In this document: positions 8,971 to 18,266 of the stretch, one piece after another | Numbering within the stretch: position 1 is the first letter of the stretch | Layout of the letters: every line of letters starts with the position of its first letter | Assembly (NCBI RefSeq): GCF_009688965.1 | Contig: NZ_AP021875.1 | Span: forward strand, 310,001 to 374,000 | Direction: 5' to 3' | DNA length: 64,000 nucleotides | Source: Desulfosarcina widdelii | GTDB lineage: Bacteria > Desulfobacterota > Desulfobacteria > Desulfobacterales > Desulfosarcinaceae | The notes under the pieces: model-generated | The model's database searches: none | What the model was told of the DNA's origin: nothing | Seen by the model: the letters and a program-made list of their open reading frames with translations, nothing else | Made by a program: the position numbers and the translations under genes

Positions 8971-10656
8971 TTATACGTTTTTTCGGTTCCTTTTTTTCAT
9001 TTCATACATTTTTTTGTCAGCCACCCTTTGGGCAGCCTCGATCCTGGTTGACCGGTCGAATGCTGCCATGCCCCAGGATGCGCTGACATTTTCGCTCTCG
9101 AATTGTTCCTCAACCCTCTTTAGTATTGTCTGAACATTTTTTTCTGTGCACTCGGTTGAAAGGATCGCGAACTCATCGCCGCCGATACGGGCGATCTGGT
9201 CTACATCTCGAAGCGCCGTCCGGAGGCACCGCGTCGCACGCAGGATAAGTTCGTCCCCAGCCTCATGTCCAAGCGTATCGTTTATTTTTTTCAATCCATC
9301 CAAATCTAATATAATGACGCACCCCTTGTTTCCATAGCGCCGCGTCCGAGCTTCCTCGCGGGCGATACAGTTTTTCCATCCTCGTCGGTTGAGCAGCCCC
9401 GTCAGGCTGTCGGTTACCGCCTGCGCTTCTAGTTGGTGCGTCAGGCTAACGATAGCCTGTTCCCGTTCCTTGCGCTTGGTAATATCCTGGTGGGAACCGA
9501 ACATCATCAGCGGTTTGCCATCCAGGGTCCAAGTAAACACTTTCCCTTTGTCGAGCACCCATACCCAGTGCCCATCTTTGTGTTTCATGCGTCCTTCGAA
9601 CTCATATATATCGGTCTGGTGCCGGAAGTGTTTTTCCAGTCGTTCTCTTCTGGCATTCAGATCGTCAGGATGTGCAAGCTGCAGCCACGTTTCGCTGGAG
9701 ACCGGCTGAAGCTCTTCGAGGCGGTAACCGACGATTTCAGCCCAGTGTTCGTTGAAAATGGTTTCCCCGGTATGGACGTTCCACTCCCACGTGCCAACAT
9801 TCGTGCCACTGATGATCGATGAGAGACGGTATTGCTCAATCTGAAGCTCCTGCTCGAGTTCTTTCAGAGGGGTGACGTCAGCCGTGTGAACGAATATGCC
9901 GCAGATCTGACCACCAAAGACGTATGGTATGTACGTCACCAGACTTTGCCGAACCCCGCCTGGCGTTGAAATGACCCGTTCAAAGACCTGTTTTTTTCCC
10001 TCGTAGGCTGCGGTAATATATTGCAAGTCCTGTTCATAAAGCGGGCCGAGAAGCTCTTTTATTGTGGTGCCCAATATCTCGGTCCGTGTTTTTCCGAACC
10101 AGCTATAGTAGGCTTCGTTTGCGAAGACGCAAATTTGGTTCTGATCCCAAAAGGCAACCATGGCATCGATGCGATCAACGACGTTTAACACGATTTCCTG
10201 GAAATCTCCGGAATTATCGGTTCCCGCAATCTGGTTGGGTGATACCTTTGCAGGATCAACGATTAGGATTGCGTATTCGTTTCCACGAAATTGAAAAGGG
10301 AATGTGCTGACCAGAGCATGAATTTCTTTTAGATTTCCATCCCGTAGGAGCTGCAACCTGTGAGGGCTGCGAACGACCCTGTTTCCTCTGAATGCTTCCG
10401 CTACAGCATTTCGAATAACGCACTTACTGCACGATGGCGCTCGTCCGCATCCTTCCGAGACATCGCGAGAATGTAAACAATGCAACACATCCCCCGCACG
10501 AAACCCGAGTATGGTCGAACTTTCGGCTTCAAATAAGGGCGCGGCCGCTGCATTATGTTCAATGATTCGCACGTCATTATCGACAACAAAGACCATTGAT
10601 GGCATTGCGTTGAAAACGGAGGCAAAGAACTCTCCCGATTGTTTTTCTTCCGGCAT
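8971..10656 (-). CDS. PAS-domain diguanylate cyclase
   Basis: Likely makes cyclic-di-GMP. The start at 10656 (MPEEKQSGEFF) is preferred because an AGGTAA lies upstream; longer frames would run into the pyrB stop. It appears to carry three PAS-type sensor segments. The first contains an unusual Cys cluster (CLHS, then EGCG, then SCSKC). The second lies near FQEIVLNVVDRIDAM and the third, with a PAC-like end, near GTNVGTWEWNV. The C-terminal GGDEF domain has an intact active site RIGGDEFAI and, five residues before it, the RDVD inhibitory site for product feedback. No membrane segment or signal peptide is seen, so it should be cytoplasmic. It follows pyrB by about 80 bp. Confidence 0.85.
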   Translation of the reverse strand: MPEEKQSGEFFASVFNAMPSMVFVVDNDVRIIEHNAAAAPLFEAESSTILGFRAGDVLHCLHSRDVSEGCGRAPSCSKCVIRNAVAEAFRGNRVVRSPHRLQLLRDGNLKEIHALVSTFPFQFRGNEYAILIVDPAKVSPNQIAGTDNSGDFQEIVLNVVDRIDAMVAFWDQNQICVFANEAYYSWFGKTRTEILGTTIKELLGPLYEQDLQYITAAYEGKKQVFERVISTPGGVRQSLVTYIPYVFGGQICGIFVHTADVTPLKELEQELQIEQYRLSSIISGTNVGTWEWNVHTGETIFNEHWAEIVGYRLEELQPVSSETWLQLAHPDDLNARRERLEKHFRHQTDIYEFEGRMKHKDGHWVWVLDKGKVFTWTLDGKPLMMFGSHQDITKRKEREQAIVSLTHQLEAQAVTDSLTGLLNRRGWKNCIAREEARTRRYGNKGCVIILDLDGLKKINDTLGHEAGDELILRATRCLRTALRDVDQIARIGGDEFAILSTECTEKNVQTILKRVEEQFESENVSASWGMAAFDRSTRIEAAQRVADKKMYEMKKRNRKNV

Positions 10657-10738
10657 CAAATGAGTTACCTGTATAGGACGAAACGCTGAATGAAGCAGCA
10701 GGGGTGTTTTGCCGTCTGCCGTCATCCCTGAAAAACAA

Positions 10739-11674
10739 CTATTTGCTGAGCAGCAGATACAAAAGCGCCATGCGGATATACAGTCCGTTCTGGGCCTGTT
10801 GGAAATAGCGCGCTCGGGGGTCGTCGTCGATTTCTTTGGGAATTTCATCCACCCGCGGCAGCGGATGCATGATAATGGCGTTGGGTTTCATGGCCTGAAC
10901 ACGCTCGGGGGTCAGGATGTATTTGCCCGCAGCCTCCAGGTAATCGTCCGGGGAGTGGAAACGCTCTTTCTGGATGCGGGTCATGTAAATGCAGTCCACC
11001 TCGGAGGCCACCGTCATCAGGTCGGTCTCTTCCCGCCAGGCAAGGTTGTTGCGATCAAGATAGGCTTTGATATCGCCTTCCATCTTGCACACCGGCGGCG
11101 AAACAAAAACGATTTCCACGTTTTCATACTTGGTCAGCAGATAGGAAAGGGAGCGTACGGTTCGGCCGTAGCGCAGGTCGCCCACCATGGCGATTTTCAG
11201 GTTGTCCACCCCGGAAAAGGCATCCACGATGGTGTAGAGGTCCAGCAGGGCCTGGGTGGGGTGCTGGCCTGCGCCGTCACCGGCATTGATCACCGGAATG
11301 TCGGAAATTTCCGCAGCCCGGGCAGCGCTGCCCGCCTCGTTGTGGCGCATGACGATCACGTCGGCATAGCCGTTCATAATGCGGGTGGAGTCAGCCAGAC
11401 TTTCTCCTTTGGCCGCGCTGGAAAACTCGCGGGCGTTTTCCGTGGTAATTACCGATCCACCCAGGCGCAGCATGGCGCTCTCGAAGGAAAACCGGGTACG
11501 GGTGGAAGGCTCGTAAAACAGCGAGGCCATGATTTTTCCCTGCAGGGCGTTGGCGAAACGGCGTTCTTTGTAAAGGTCGTCCTTCAACTGGTCGGCGGTC
11601 CGGAAAACCGTCTCCAGCAGGTCGCGGTCGAACTGCTGGGATTCGATGACGTGGGATAGGGGAAAGGCGGTCAT
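10739..11674 (-). CDS. pyrB: Aspartate carbamoyltransferase catalytic chain
   Basis: Carbamoyl phosphate plus aspartate gives carbamoyl-aspartate, the first committed step of pyrimidine synthesis. 311 residues. Carbamoyl-phosphate site FYEPSTRTRFSFESAM; the mobile-loop Lys is in KGESLADS; HPTQALLDLYTI; VGDLRYGRTVRSL; and the aspartate-binding HPLPRVDEI near the end. AGGAG precedes the ATG at 11674. No pyrI regulatory chain is adjacent. It lies 38 bp downstream of carbamate kinase, so two carbamoyl-phosphate users and one carbamoyl-phosphate-linked kinase sit in one cluster. Confidence 0.93.
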   Translation of the reverse strand: MTAFPLSHVIESQQFDRDLLETVFRTADQLKDDLYKERRFANALQGKIMASLFYEPSTRTRFSFESAMLRLGGSVITTENAREFSSAAKGESLADSTRIMNGYADVIVMRHNEAGSAARAAEISDIPVINAGDGAGQHPTQALLDLYTIVDAFSGVDNLKIAMVGDLRYGRTVRSLSYLLTKYENVEIVFVSPPVCKMEGDIKAYLDRNNLAWREETDLMTVASEVDCIYMTRIQKERFHSPDDYLEAAGKYILTPERVQAMKPNAIIMHPLPRVDEIPKEIDDDPRARYFQQAQNGLYIRMALLYLLLSK

Positions 11675-11712
11675 GGGCGGGCTCCTATTCTTTATTCAAA
11701 CAATCTTTTCAA

Positions 11713-12657
11713 TTATTCTTCCACGAACTCCGTGCCGGTTTTTCCGTCCACAGCCTCGACGATGCGGTCGAGGCGAGCGATGACCGCCCGTTTGCCGCCG
11801 CTGCCGATAAACTGCATGGCCGCCTCCACTTTTGGCAGCATGGCGCCTGCCGAAAAGTGTCCCTCGACGATATGCCGTGCCGCTTCCTCCAGGCTGACGA
11901 CGGACAGATACCGCTGATCGGGCTGCCCGAAATTCAGGGCCACACCGTCCACGTCGGTGGCGATCAGGAAAATATCGACCCCCACTTCTTCGGCCAGGCA
12001 GGCGCTGGCCAGATCCTTGTCGATGACGGCATCCACCCCGTCGAAGGTCCTGCCGGCACGCACCACCGGGATGCCGCCGCCGCCGCAGCAGACGACGATG
12101 AATCCGGCATCGATCAGCCGTTTGATTTCGCGTTTTTCGACGATGGTCACCGGCTTGGGAGAAACCACCACCCGTCGGTAGCCTTTGGAGGTTTTTACTG
12201 TCGGGTATGGCAGCCCGGCGGCTTTTTCCTGGCTGAAGACCGGTCCCACCGGCTTGGAAGGAGCGAGAAAGGCCATGTCGTTTTTGTCCACCACGACGTA
12301 GCTGATCAGGCTGACCAGCGGTTGATTGTTGACACCTATGGCCATGAGGGCCTCGTCCAGGGTGGATTCGATCATGTAGCCGATCTGCCCCTGGGTCTGG
12401 GCCACCAGGATTTCCAGGGGCAGGCGGGGGACAGCGTCGCAGGATTCCTGCTGAAGCAGCAGGTTGCCGACCTGGGGGCCGTTTCCATGGGTGATGATGA
12501 TCCGGTAGTCCTTGGACAGCCGGGCGATTTGGGCCATGGGAATTTTCAGGTTGGCGAATTGCTCCTCGATGGTGCCGACCTGGCCCTTTCGGATCAGGGC
12601 GTTGCCGCCGAGGGCCACGAGGAGGACAGGTTTGGGGGTTGGGGATCGCTCTCTCAT
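11713..12657 (-). CDS. arcC: Carbamate kinase
   Basis: Interconverts carbamoyl phosphate plus ADP with carbamate plus ATP; in fermentative arginine or citrulline breakdown it makes ATP. 314 residues of the amino-acid kinase fold: LLVALGGNALIRKGQ at the N-terminus, THGNGPQVGNLLLQQ, the ISYVVVDKNDMAF region, VVCCGGGGIPVV, and the nucleotide-site VDAVIDKDLASACLAEEV. The ribosome site is weak. Its neighbours are ornithine carbamoyltransferase and ornithine aminotransferase, which together would degrade citrulline to glutamate semialdehyde. Arginine deiminase (arcA) is not in the window. Confidence 0.92.
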   Translation of the reverse strand: MRERSPTPKPVLLVALGGNALIRKGQVGTIEEQFANLKIPMAQIARLSKDYRIIITHGNGPQVGNLLLQQESCDAVPRLPLEILVAQTQGQIGYMIESTLDEALMAIGVNNQPLVSLISYVVVDKNDMAFLAPSKPVGPVFSQEKAAGLPYPTVKTSKGYRRVVVSPKPVTIVEKREIKRLIDAGFIVVCCGGGGIPVVRAGRTFDGVDAVIDKDLASACLAEEVGVDIFLIATDVDGVALNFGQPDQRYLSVVSLEEAARHIVEGHFSAGAMLPKVEAAMQFIGSGGKRAVIARLDRIVEAVDGKTGTEFVEE

Positions 12658-12686
12658 TCTCGGGACATTTTCTGTTTTGAACAGAA

Positions 12687-12808
12687 TTCAGAAGTCAGAA
12701 ATCAGAAGTCAGAAGGAGGATTCGCCTTCGGCTCGGTCCAGTTTTTTCGATTGGACGGAGCGTAGCGACTTCAATTTTCTTCCGTCTTCCGTCTTCCGTC
12801 TCCTGAAT
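12687..12808. repeat. 7-bp-period inverted repeat (CAGAAGT / CTTCCGT family)
   Basis: The left arm is CAGAAGT, CAGAAAT, CAGAAGT, CAGAAGG; the right arm is CTTCCGT three times and then CTCCTGA. The centre includes GGAGCGTAGCGAC, containing a GCGTAGC mini-hairpin. The element occupies the arcC-argF gap within an otherwise tight gene cluster. A related array is at 55012-55055. Confidence 0.75.
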
Positions 12809-12816
12809 ACTGCCCA

Positions 12817-13746
<930 letters not shown>

Positions 13747-14952
13747 TTAAAAAGGCTTTGTCATCACGGCTTCGATCTGCTCCAGAGCCCAATCCACCTC
13801 GTCTTTTTCGATGACCAGGGGCGGGGCGAAGCGGATGGTGTTTTCGTGGGTCTCCTTGCACAGCATGCCCCGGTCCGCCAGCCTGTAGCAGAACTGCCGG
13901 GCGCCGCCGGCTTCGGGAACCAGTTCCATGGCGATCATCAACCCCCGTCCGCGTACCTCCTTGATATGTGGGCTGTGAACGGTTTTCAACCCCTTGAGGA
14001 AATAGTCGCCCATTTCACGGGCATTTTCAATCATCTTTTCCTCTTTAAGGACCCGCAAGGCGGTGCGGGCAATGGCGCAGGCCAGCGGATTGCCGCCGAA
14101 GGTGGAACCGTGTTCGCCGGGTTGCAGGACATCCATGACCTCTTTGTTGGAAAGGACGGCGGACACGGGGTAAAATCCGCCGGAAAGCGCCTTGCCCACC
14201 AGGGTCAGATCGGCTTCGATATTTTCGTGCTCTTCGGCCAGCAGGCGTCCGGTGCGTCCCAACCCGGTCTGGATTTCGTCCAGGATCAGCACCACGTTGT
14301 GCGCATCGCAGATCTTCCGGGCCGCCTTGAGGTAGCCGTCCGGCGGGATGATCACCCCCGCTTCCCCCTGGATGGGCTCCACCAGAAATCCGGCCGTGTT
14401 GGGAGTAATGGCTGCCTCCAGGGCGTCGGCGTCGCCGAAAGGAATGATTTTGAATCCCGGAGTGAAGGGCCCGAAGCCGGTGCGGGCCGTGGGATCCGTG
14501 GAAAACCCGACGATGGTGATGGTGCGGCCGTGAAAGTTGTTGGCGCAGACGATGATCTCGGCCTGGTCCTCGGGGATGCCCTTGACCTTATAGCCCCATT
14601 TTCTGACCGCTTTGATCACGGTTTCCACCGCTTCGGCGCCGCTGTTCATGGGCAGCACCTTGTGGGAACGCGTCAGCTTGCAGATATCCTTGTAAAACTG
14701 GCCCAACTGGTCGTTGCGAAAGGCCCTGGAGGTGAGGGTCAGATTCTGGGCCTGGGCCATCATGGTTTTCAGGATTTCCGGATGGCAGTGGCCCTGATTG
14801 ACGGCACTGTAGGCCGCCAGGCAGTCCAGGTATTTCTTTCCTTCAACGTCCCATACCCACACGCCCCGGCCCCGGTTCAGGACCACGTCCAGGGGCTTGT
14901 AGTTGTGGGCGCCGTATTCGTTTTCCAGATCGAGATATTCCTGGGTATTCAT
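13747..14952 (-). CDS. rocD: Ornithine--oxo-acid aminotransferase
   Basis: PLP enzyme converting ornithine plus 2-oxoglutarate to glutamate-5-semialdehyde and glutamate. 401 residues from the ATG at 14952, which has a strong AAGGAGG six bases upstream; longer upstream frames are not needed. The N-terminal block [21 protein letters not shown] resembles ornithine aminotransferases rather than acetylornithine enzymes. [19 protein letters not shown], the cofactor Asp in [14 protein letters not shown] and the PLP-Lys in [16 protein letters not shown] are present. Its ATG overlaps the regulator's stop by four bases (ATGA). Confidence 0.9.
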   Translation of the reverse strand: MNTQEYLDLENEYGAHNYKPLDVVLNRGRGVWVWDVEGKKYLDCLAAYSAVNQGHCHPEILKTMMAQAQNLTLTSRAFRNDQLGQFYKDICKLTRSHKVLPMNSGAEAVETVIKAVRKWGYKVKGIPEDQAEIIVCANNFHGRTITIVGFSTDPTARTGFGPFTPGFKIIPFGDADALEAAITPNTAGFLVEPIQGEAGVIIPPDGYLKAARKICDAHNVVLILDEIQTGLGRTGRLLAEEHENIEADLTLVGKALSGGFYPVSAVLSNKEVMDVLQPGEHGSTFGGNPLACAIARTALRVLKEEKMIENAREMGDYFLKGLKTVHSPHIKEVRGRGLMIAMELVPEAGGARQFCYRLADRGMLCKETHENTIRFAPPLVIEKDEVDWALEQIEAVMTKPF

Positions 14953-15662
14953 GGATGGCCTCCTTTCATATATCTGTTGAAGCGTCGCACGTGGCTTCGC
15001 ATGAGTGACCGTACGGCGGTTGCCTGCCGTTTTTTCAATGCGGCGACGATGTCGCAAAGATCCTGATAGTTTTCCTGCATGAACTGCCGATTCTTGAGGG
15101 GATGGGCTTCATAATACTGCTGGATGTTGTCGTGGACCATGCGCAGGACGAATTCGTACACGCGGTTGCCCGCCGCTTTGGCGATGGCCACGTGAATGCG
15201 ATTGTCCGCCCGGCAAAACGCTTCCCAGCCATCCACACCGGATTTTACGTGTTCCCCGGCCTGGTCCAGCAGCCTTCCCAGTTCCCGGATATCATCCGGT
15301 GCGGCCCGCTGGGCGGCGATGGCCGCCACATTGCCTTCTACACCCTCCCGGAATTCGGAAAGTTCTTCCAGGGTAATTTTGCGATGGCGTACCAAAAGGC
15401 CTAAGCTTTCGGCCACGGGGGCCATGCCGGGTTTTTTGACGATGGCCCCGCCACTGACGCCGCGCTTGATATCCAGCAGCCCTTTTTGTTCCAGGACTCT
15501 CAACGCCTCGCGAAGCGGTCCCCGGCTGGTCTGGAACATCTCCACGAGGTCCCGCTGGGCAGGCAGTTTGTCGCCCACCTTGAGGCGGCCGTCCAGAATG
15601 GCGCCCTCGATCTGGGCGACCAGATCTTCGAATATGCGCTGCTGGCTGGTTTTCTTGAACAT
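14949..15662 (-). CDS. GntR-family (FadR type) regulator
   Basis: Winged-helix DNA-binding domain in the first 75 residues ([35 protein letters not shown]) followed by an all-helical FCD ligand domain with likely metal-binding His/Asp residues ([15 protein letters not shown]). Start at 15662 (MFKKTSQQ) by family length; an ATG at 15698 has a better AGGG site and would add 12 residues. It is translationally coupled to rocD through an ATGA overlap and so probably senses an intermediate of the ornithine/carbamoyl-phosphate cluster and controls its own operon. Ligand unknown. Confidence 0.85.
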   Translation of the reverse strand: MFKKTSQQRIFEDLVAQIEGAILDGRLKVGDKLPAQRDLVEMFQTSRGPLREALRVLEQKGLLDIKRGVSGGAIVKKPGMAPVAESLGLLVRHRKITLEELSEFREGVEGNVAAIAAQRAAPDDIRELGRLLDQAGEHVKSGVDGWEAFCRADNRIHVAIAKAAGNRVYEFVLRMVHDNIQQYYEAHPLKNRQFMQENYQDLCDIVAALKKRQATAVRSLMRSHVRRFNRYMKGGHP

Positions 15663-15837
15663 GATCGCACAACGCCGTTGAGTCGGAAAAGAACCCATTT
15701 TCAGGACCCTGTCCATCACGAAAGAACGCCTGTTTTCGGAGGACCGTGGGAAAAGGGCTAATGGGAGACCCATTAAGCCATTAAATCATCCAAGTCAAGG
15801 CAAAATACCTGGAGCGATTACAAGGAGAGTGGGAAAC

Positions 15838-16341
15838 TCAATGGGTCAGAACTTCCAACAGTTCCTGTGAAGTGTCGCGCAGATGCAGGCTGAGCATTCG
15901 GGCGATGGACCGCAGGATTTTGACGCCGATGGCGGGATATTCGTCACAGAGTTGATCGAACCGTCTGCGGGAGAGGGTGAGCAGGGTGGCGTCGGTACAG
16001 GCCTTGACCGTCGCCGTACGGGAAAAGTTGCCGATGACCGCCATTTCGCCGATGGAACCGCCGGGCGCCTTGATAGCGATTTTCTTTTCGACTTCACCGG
16101 ATTGAATTTTCAGTACGTCCAGGGTGCCGTCCACCACGAAGCATACTTCGTCTCCCGGATCGCCTTCGGCAAAAACGATGTCTCCGGGCTCGAATCGGGA
16201 AACATGCATGTGTTCGCTGACGATGTTGAGTTCCGTGCCATCCAGGTCGGCAAAAATAGCGATGCCGGACAGGCAGTTAATGATGGCCTCTTGCAGCAGA
16301 TTCTTCTGATATGTCGATTTCAATTCCAAAGCTGCCCTCAC
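15838..16341 (-). CDS. Cyclic-nucleotide-binding-domain protein
   Basis: 167 residues. A single cNMP-binding beta-roll spans about 30-140: FEPGDIVFAEGDPGDEVCFVVDG, then GGSIGEMAVIGNFSRTATVKA, where GEMA plus SRTATV corresponds to the phosphate-binding cassette. No helix-turn-helix or enzyme domain follows, so it is a stand-alone sensor or adaptor. The start is uncertain: a GTG at 16341 lacks a ribosome site, whereas a TTG at 16329 has GAGGG just upstream. The neighbouring aminotransferase is divergent. Confidence 0.75.
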   Translation of the reverse strand: MRAALELKSTYQKNLLQEAIINCLSGIAIFADLDGTELNIVSEHMHVSRFEPGDIVFAEGDPGDEVCFVVDGTLDVLKIQSGEVEKKIAIKAPGGSIGEMAVIGNFSRTATVKACTDATLLTLSRRRFDQLCDEYPAIGVKILRSIARMLSLHLRDTSQELLEVLTH

Positions 16342-16542
16342 CAGAAAGGGTATCGTGCCCAGTTGCGCGAAAAATTTGCGTAGTGCTATCGGAACGCTTT
16401 GAAATGGTTATCTCAAGAGTGCCATGGATGTCAATAATGCAGACATCGTAAGGAAACCGCCGCGGCACCGAATCTTGTTTTTTATAAGGGGATCTTATAT
16501 AGCATCCTCGTCCCCTGGAACCTGCAATTAAAGGAGTTTTTC

Positions 16543-17946
16543 ATGAAAACGCCGGACTCGGATATTTTAAACTACAATGTGGATGCGATGATCGACGGTG
16601 ACCGGGATCATTTGTGGCACCACATCAAGCCCCATCGCTGTTTTCAGGCCCAGGAACAGATGATTATCGTAAAGGGCCAGGGCCTGACGGTCACGGACAT
16701 CCGCGGCCGGGAGTATCTTGACGCCACCTCCGGCGGGGTGTGGTGCGTCAACGTGGGATACGGCCGCGAGAGCATCGCTAATGCCGTGGCCGCTCAGATG
16801 AAGCAAATGGCCTATTATGCCGGCAGCGTGGGCACTATTCCTTCCATTAAGCTTTCCGGCAAGCTGCTGGAACTGCTGCCGGGCATGGGAAAAGTCTACT
16901 ATTCCAACAGCGGGTCCGAAGCCAACGAGAAAAGCTACAAAATCATCCGCCAGGCCACGACCATCGATCCACAACGCAAGGGCAAGTATAAGATTCTTTA
17001 CCGGGACAGGGACTACCATGGAACGACCATCGCCGTTCTGGCCTCCTCGGGACAGGCCGAACGCAAAAAGGATTTCGGGCCGTTTCCGGAAGGCTTTGTG
17101 CAGGTTCCCCATTGCCTTTGCTACCGCTGCCCCTTTGCCAAAACCTATCCGGGGTGCGATATCCAATGCGCCCGGGCGATCGAGAACATTATTCTCGAAC
17201 AAGGCCCCGATACGGTAGGCGGGTTGATTTTGGAGCCCATCACCGCGGGCGGCGGCATTATCGTTCCGGTGGACGAGTATTTTCCCGTTGTCCAGGACAT
17301 CTGCCGAAAATACGGAGTATTTCTGGTCATCGACGAAGTGGTTGCCGGTTTCGGCCGGACCGGCGCGTTTTTCGGGCACCAGCATTTCGACGTGGCGCCG
17401 GATATGATCACCCTGGCAAAAGGGATGGCCAGCGCCTACGAGCCCATTTCGGCAACGGTGGTGAAACAGCCTATTTACGACCTGTTTCTCAACGACCCGG
17501 CCGATCCGGAATCGCGAATGCATTTTTTCAGGGATATCTCCACCTATGGCGGTTGTGCGGGAGCCATGGCGGCATCGTTGGAGAACATCCGCATCATCGA
17601 GGAAGAGAACCTGACGGAAAACAGCCGGGTCATGGGAGGCTACCTGCTCGACCGTATGCGGGAACTGCTGGACCATCCCAAGGTGGGGGACGTGCGCGGC
17701 AAAGGCCTTTTCCTGGGCGTGGAACTGGTGGCCGACAAAACGAGCAAGGCGCCTGCCGGCGAAGTGCAGGTCGGTGCGGTGGTGGACGCCATCAAAGCCG
17801 AAGGCGTGCTGGTGGGACGCACCAACAGCAGCCTGCCCGGACTCAACACCACCTTGTACTACGCGCCGGCGCTGGTGATCAACAAGGAGGAGGCCGACCG
17901 CATGGTCGACGCCACGCGAAAGGGGATCGAGGCGGCATTTGGTTGA
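16543..17946 (+). CDS. Class III aminotransferase, taurine:pyruvate type
   Basis: 467-residue PLP enzyme. The blocks SGGVWCVNVGYGRESIANAV, NSGSEANEKSYKIIRQ, YRDRDYHGTTIAVLA, FFRDISTYGGC and VIDEVVAGFGRTG closely resemble taurine-pyruvate aminotransferase of Bilophila-like organisms; the PLP-Lys is in TLAKGMASAYEPISA. A Cys-rich insertion (CLCYRCPFAKTYPGCDIQC) is common to omega-amino-acid transaminases, so other omega-amino acids are possible substrates. AAAGGAG precedes the ATG. If taurine is the substrate, the product sulfoacetaldehyde would yield sulfite for respiration, which fits a sulfate reducer; no sulfoacetaldehyde enzyme is adjacent. Confidence 0.8.
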   Translation: MKTPDSDILNYNVDAMIDGDRDHLWHHIKPHRCFQAQEQMIIVKGQGLTVTDIRGREYLDATSGGVWCVNVGYGRESIANAVAAQMKQMAYYAGSVGTIPSIKLSGKLLELLPGMGKVYYSNSGSEANEKSYKIIRQATTIDPQRKGKYKILYRDRDYHGTTIAVLASSGQAERKKDFGPFPEGFVQVPHCLCYRCPFAKTYPGCDIQCARAIENIILEQGPDTVGGLILEPITAGGGIIVPVDEYFPVVQDICRKYGVFLVIDEVVAGFGRTGAFFGHQHFDVAPDMITLAKGMASAYEPISATVVKQPIYDLFLNDPADPESRMHFFRDISTYGGCAGAMAASLENIRIIEEENLTENSRVMGGYLLDRMRELLDHPKVGDVRGKGLFLGVELVADKTSKAPAGEVQVGAVVDAIKAEGVLVGRTNSSLPGLNTTLYYAPALVINKEEADRMVDATRKGIEAAFG

Positions 17947-18030
17947 AGTAAATGAAACTTCGGGCGATGCCCGAGGGATTTGAAGTGGTTCGAACCGGTC
18001 CGGCGAGACACTCGACAGGCGACTGTTTTT

Positions 18031-18211
18031 AGAACGTCGAACATCGAACATCGAACGCCCAACGTCGAATGAGGAGATCGCTTCGCTCCATCGTTCGATA
18101 AAAAAGGTTACCAGCAATTTTTATCGTCTGTAGTGCATTGTTTTAAAAAATAAAAACGATAGGATGCCTTATTCGAAGTTCAACGTTGAGCGTTCGATGT
18201 TCAACGTTCTT
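18031..18211. repeat. 7-bp-period inverted repeat (GAACATC family), 180 bp
   Basis: The left arm is GAACATC, GAACATC, GAACGCC, CAACGTC, GAATGAG; the right arm at about 18170-18211 is the inverse (GTTCAAC, GTTGAGC, GTTCGAT, GTTCAAC). Just inside the left arm GATCGCTTCGCTCC contains the mini-hairpin GCGAAGC on the minus strand. It fills most of the 320-bp gap before the acylase. Other copies are at 26985, 41655 and 60415. Confidence 0.75.
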
Positions 18212-18266
18212 TCAGCCGCCCAAAGAAACAACGGGTCCGTGACGTTTCTATTCGTAGGAGGATTCC

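Noticed and set aside
16567..18117. 516-codon minus frame opposite the aminotransferase
   Set aside because: Antisense shadow that extends into repeat DNA; no motif, no ribosome site.
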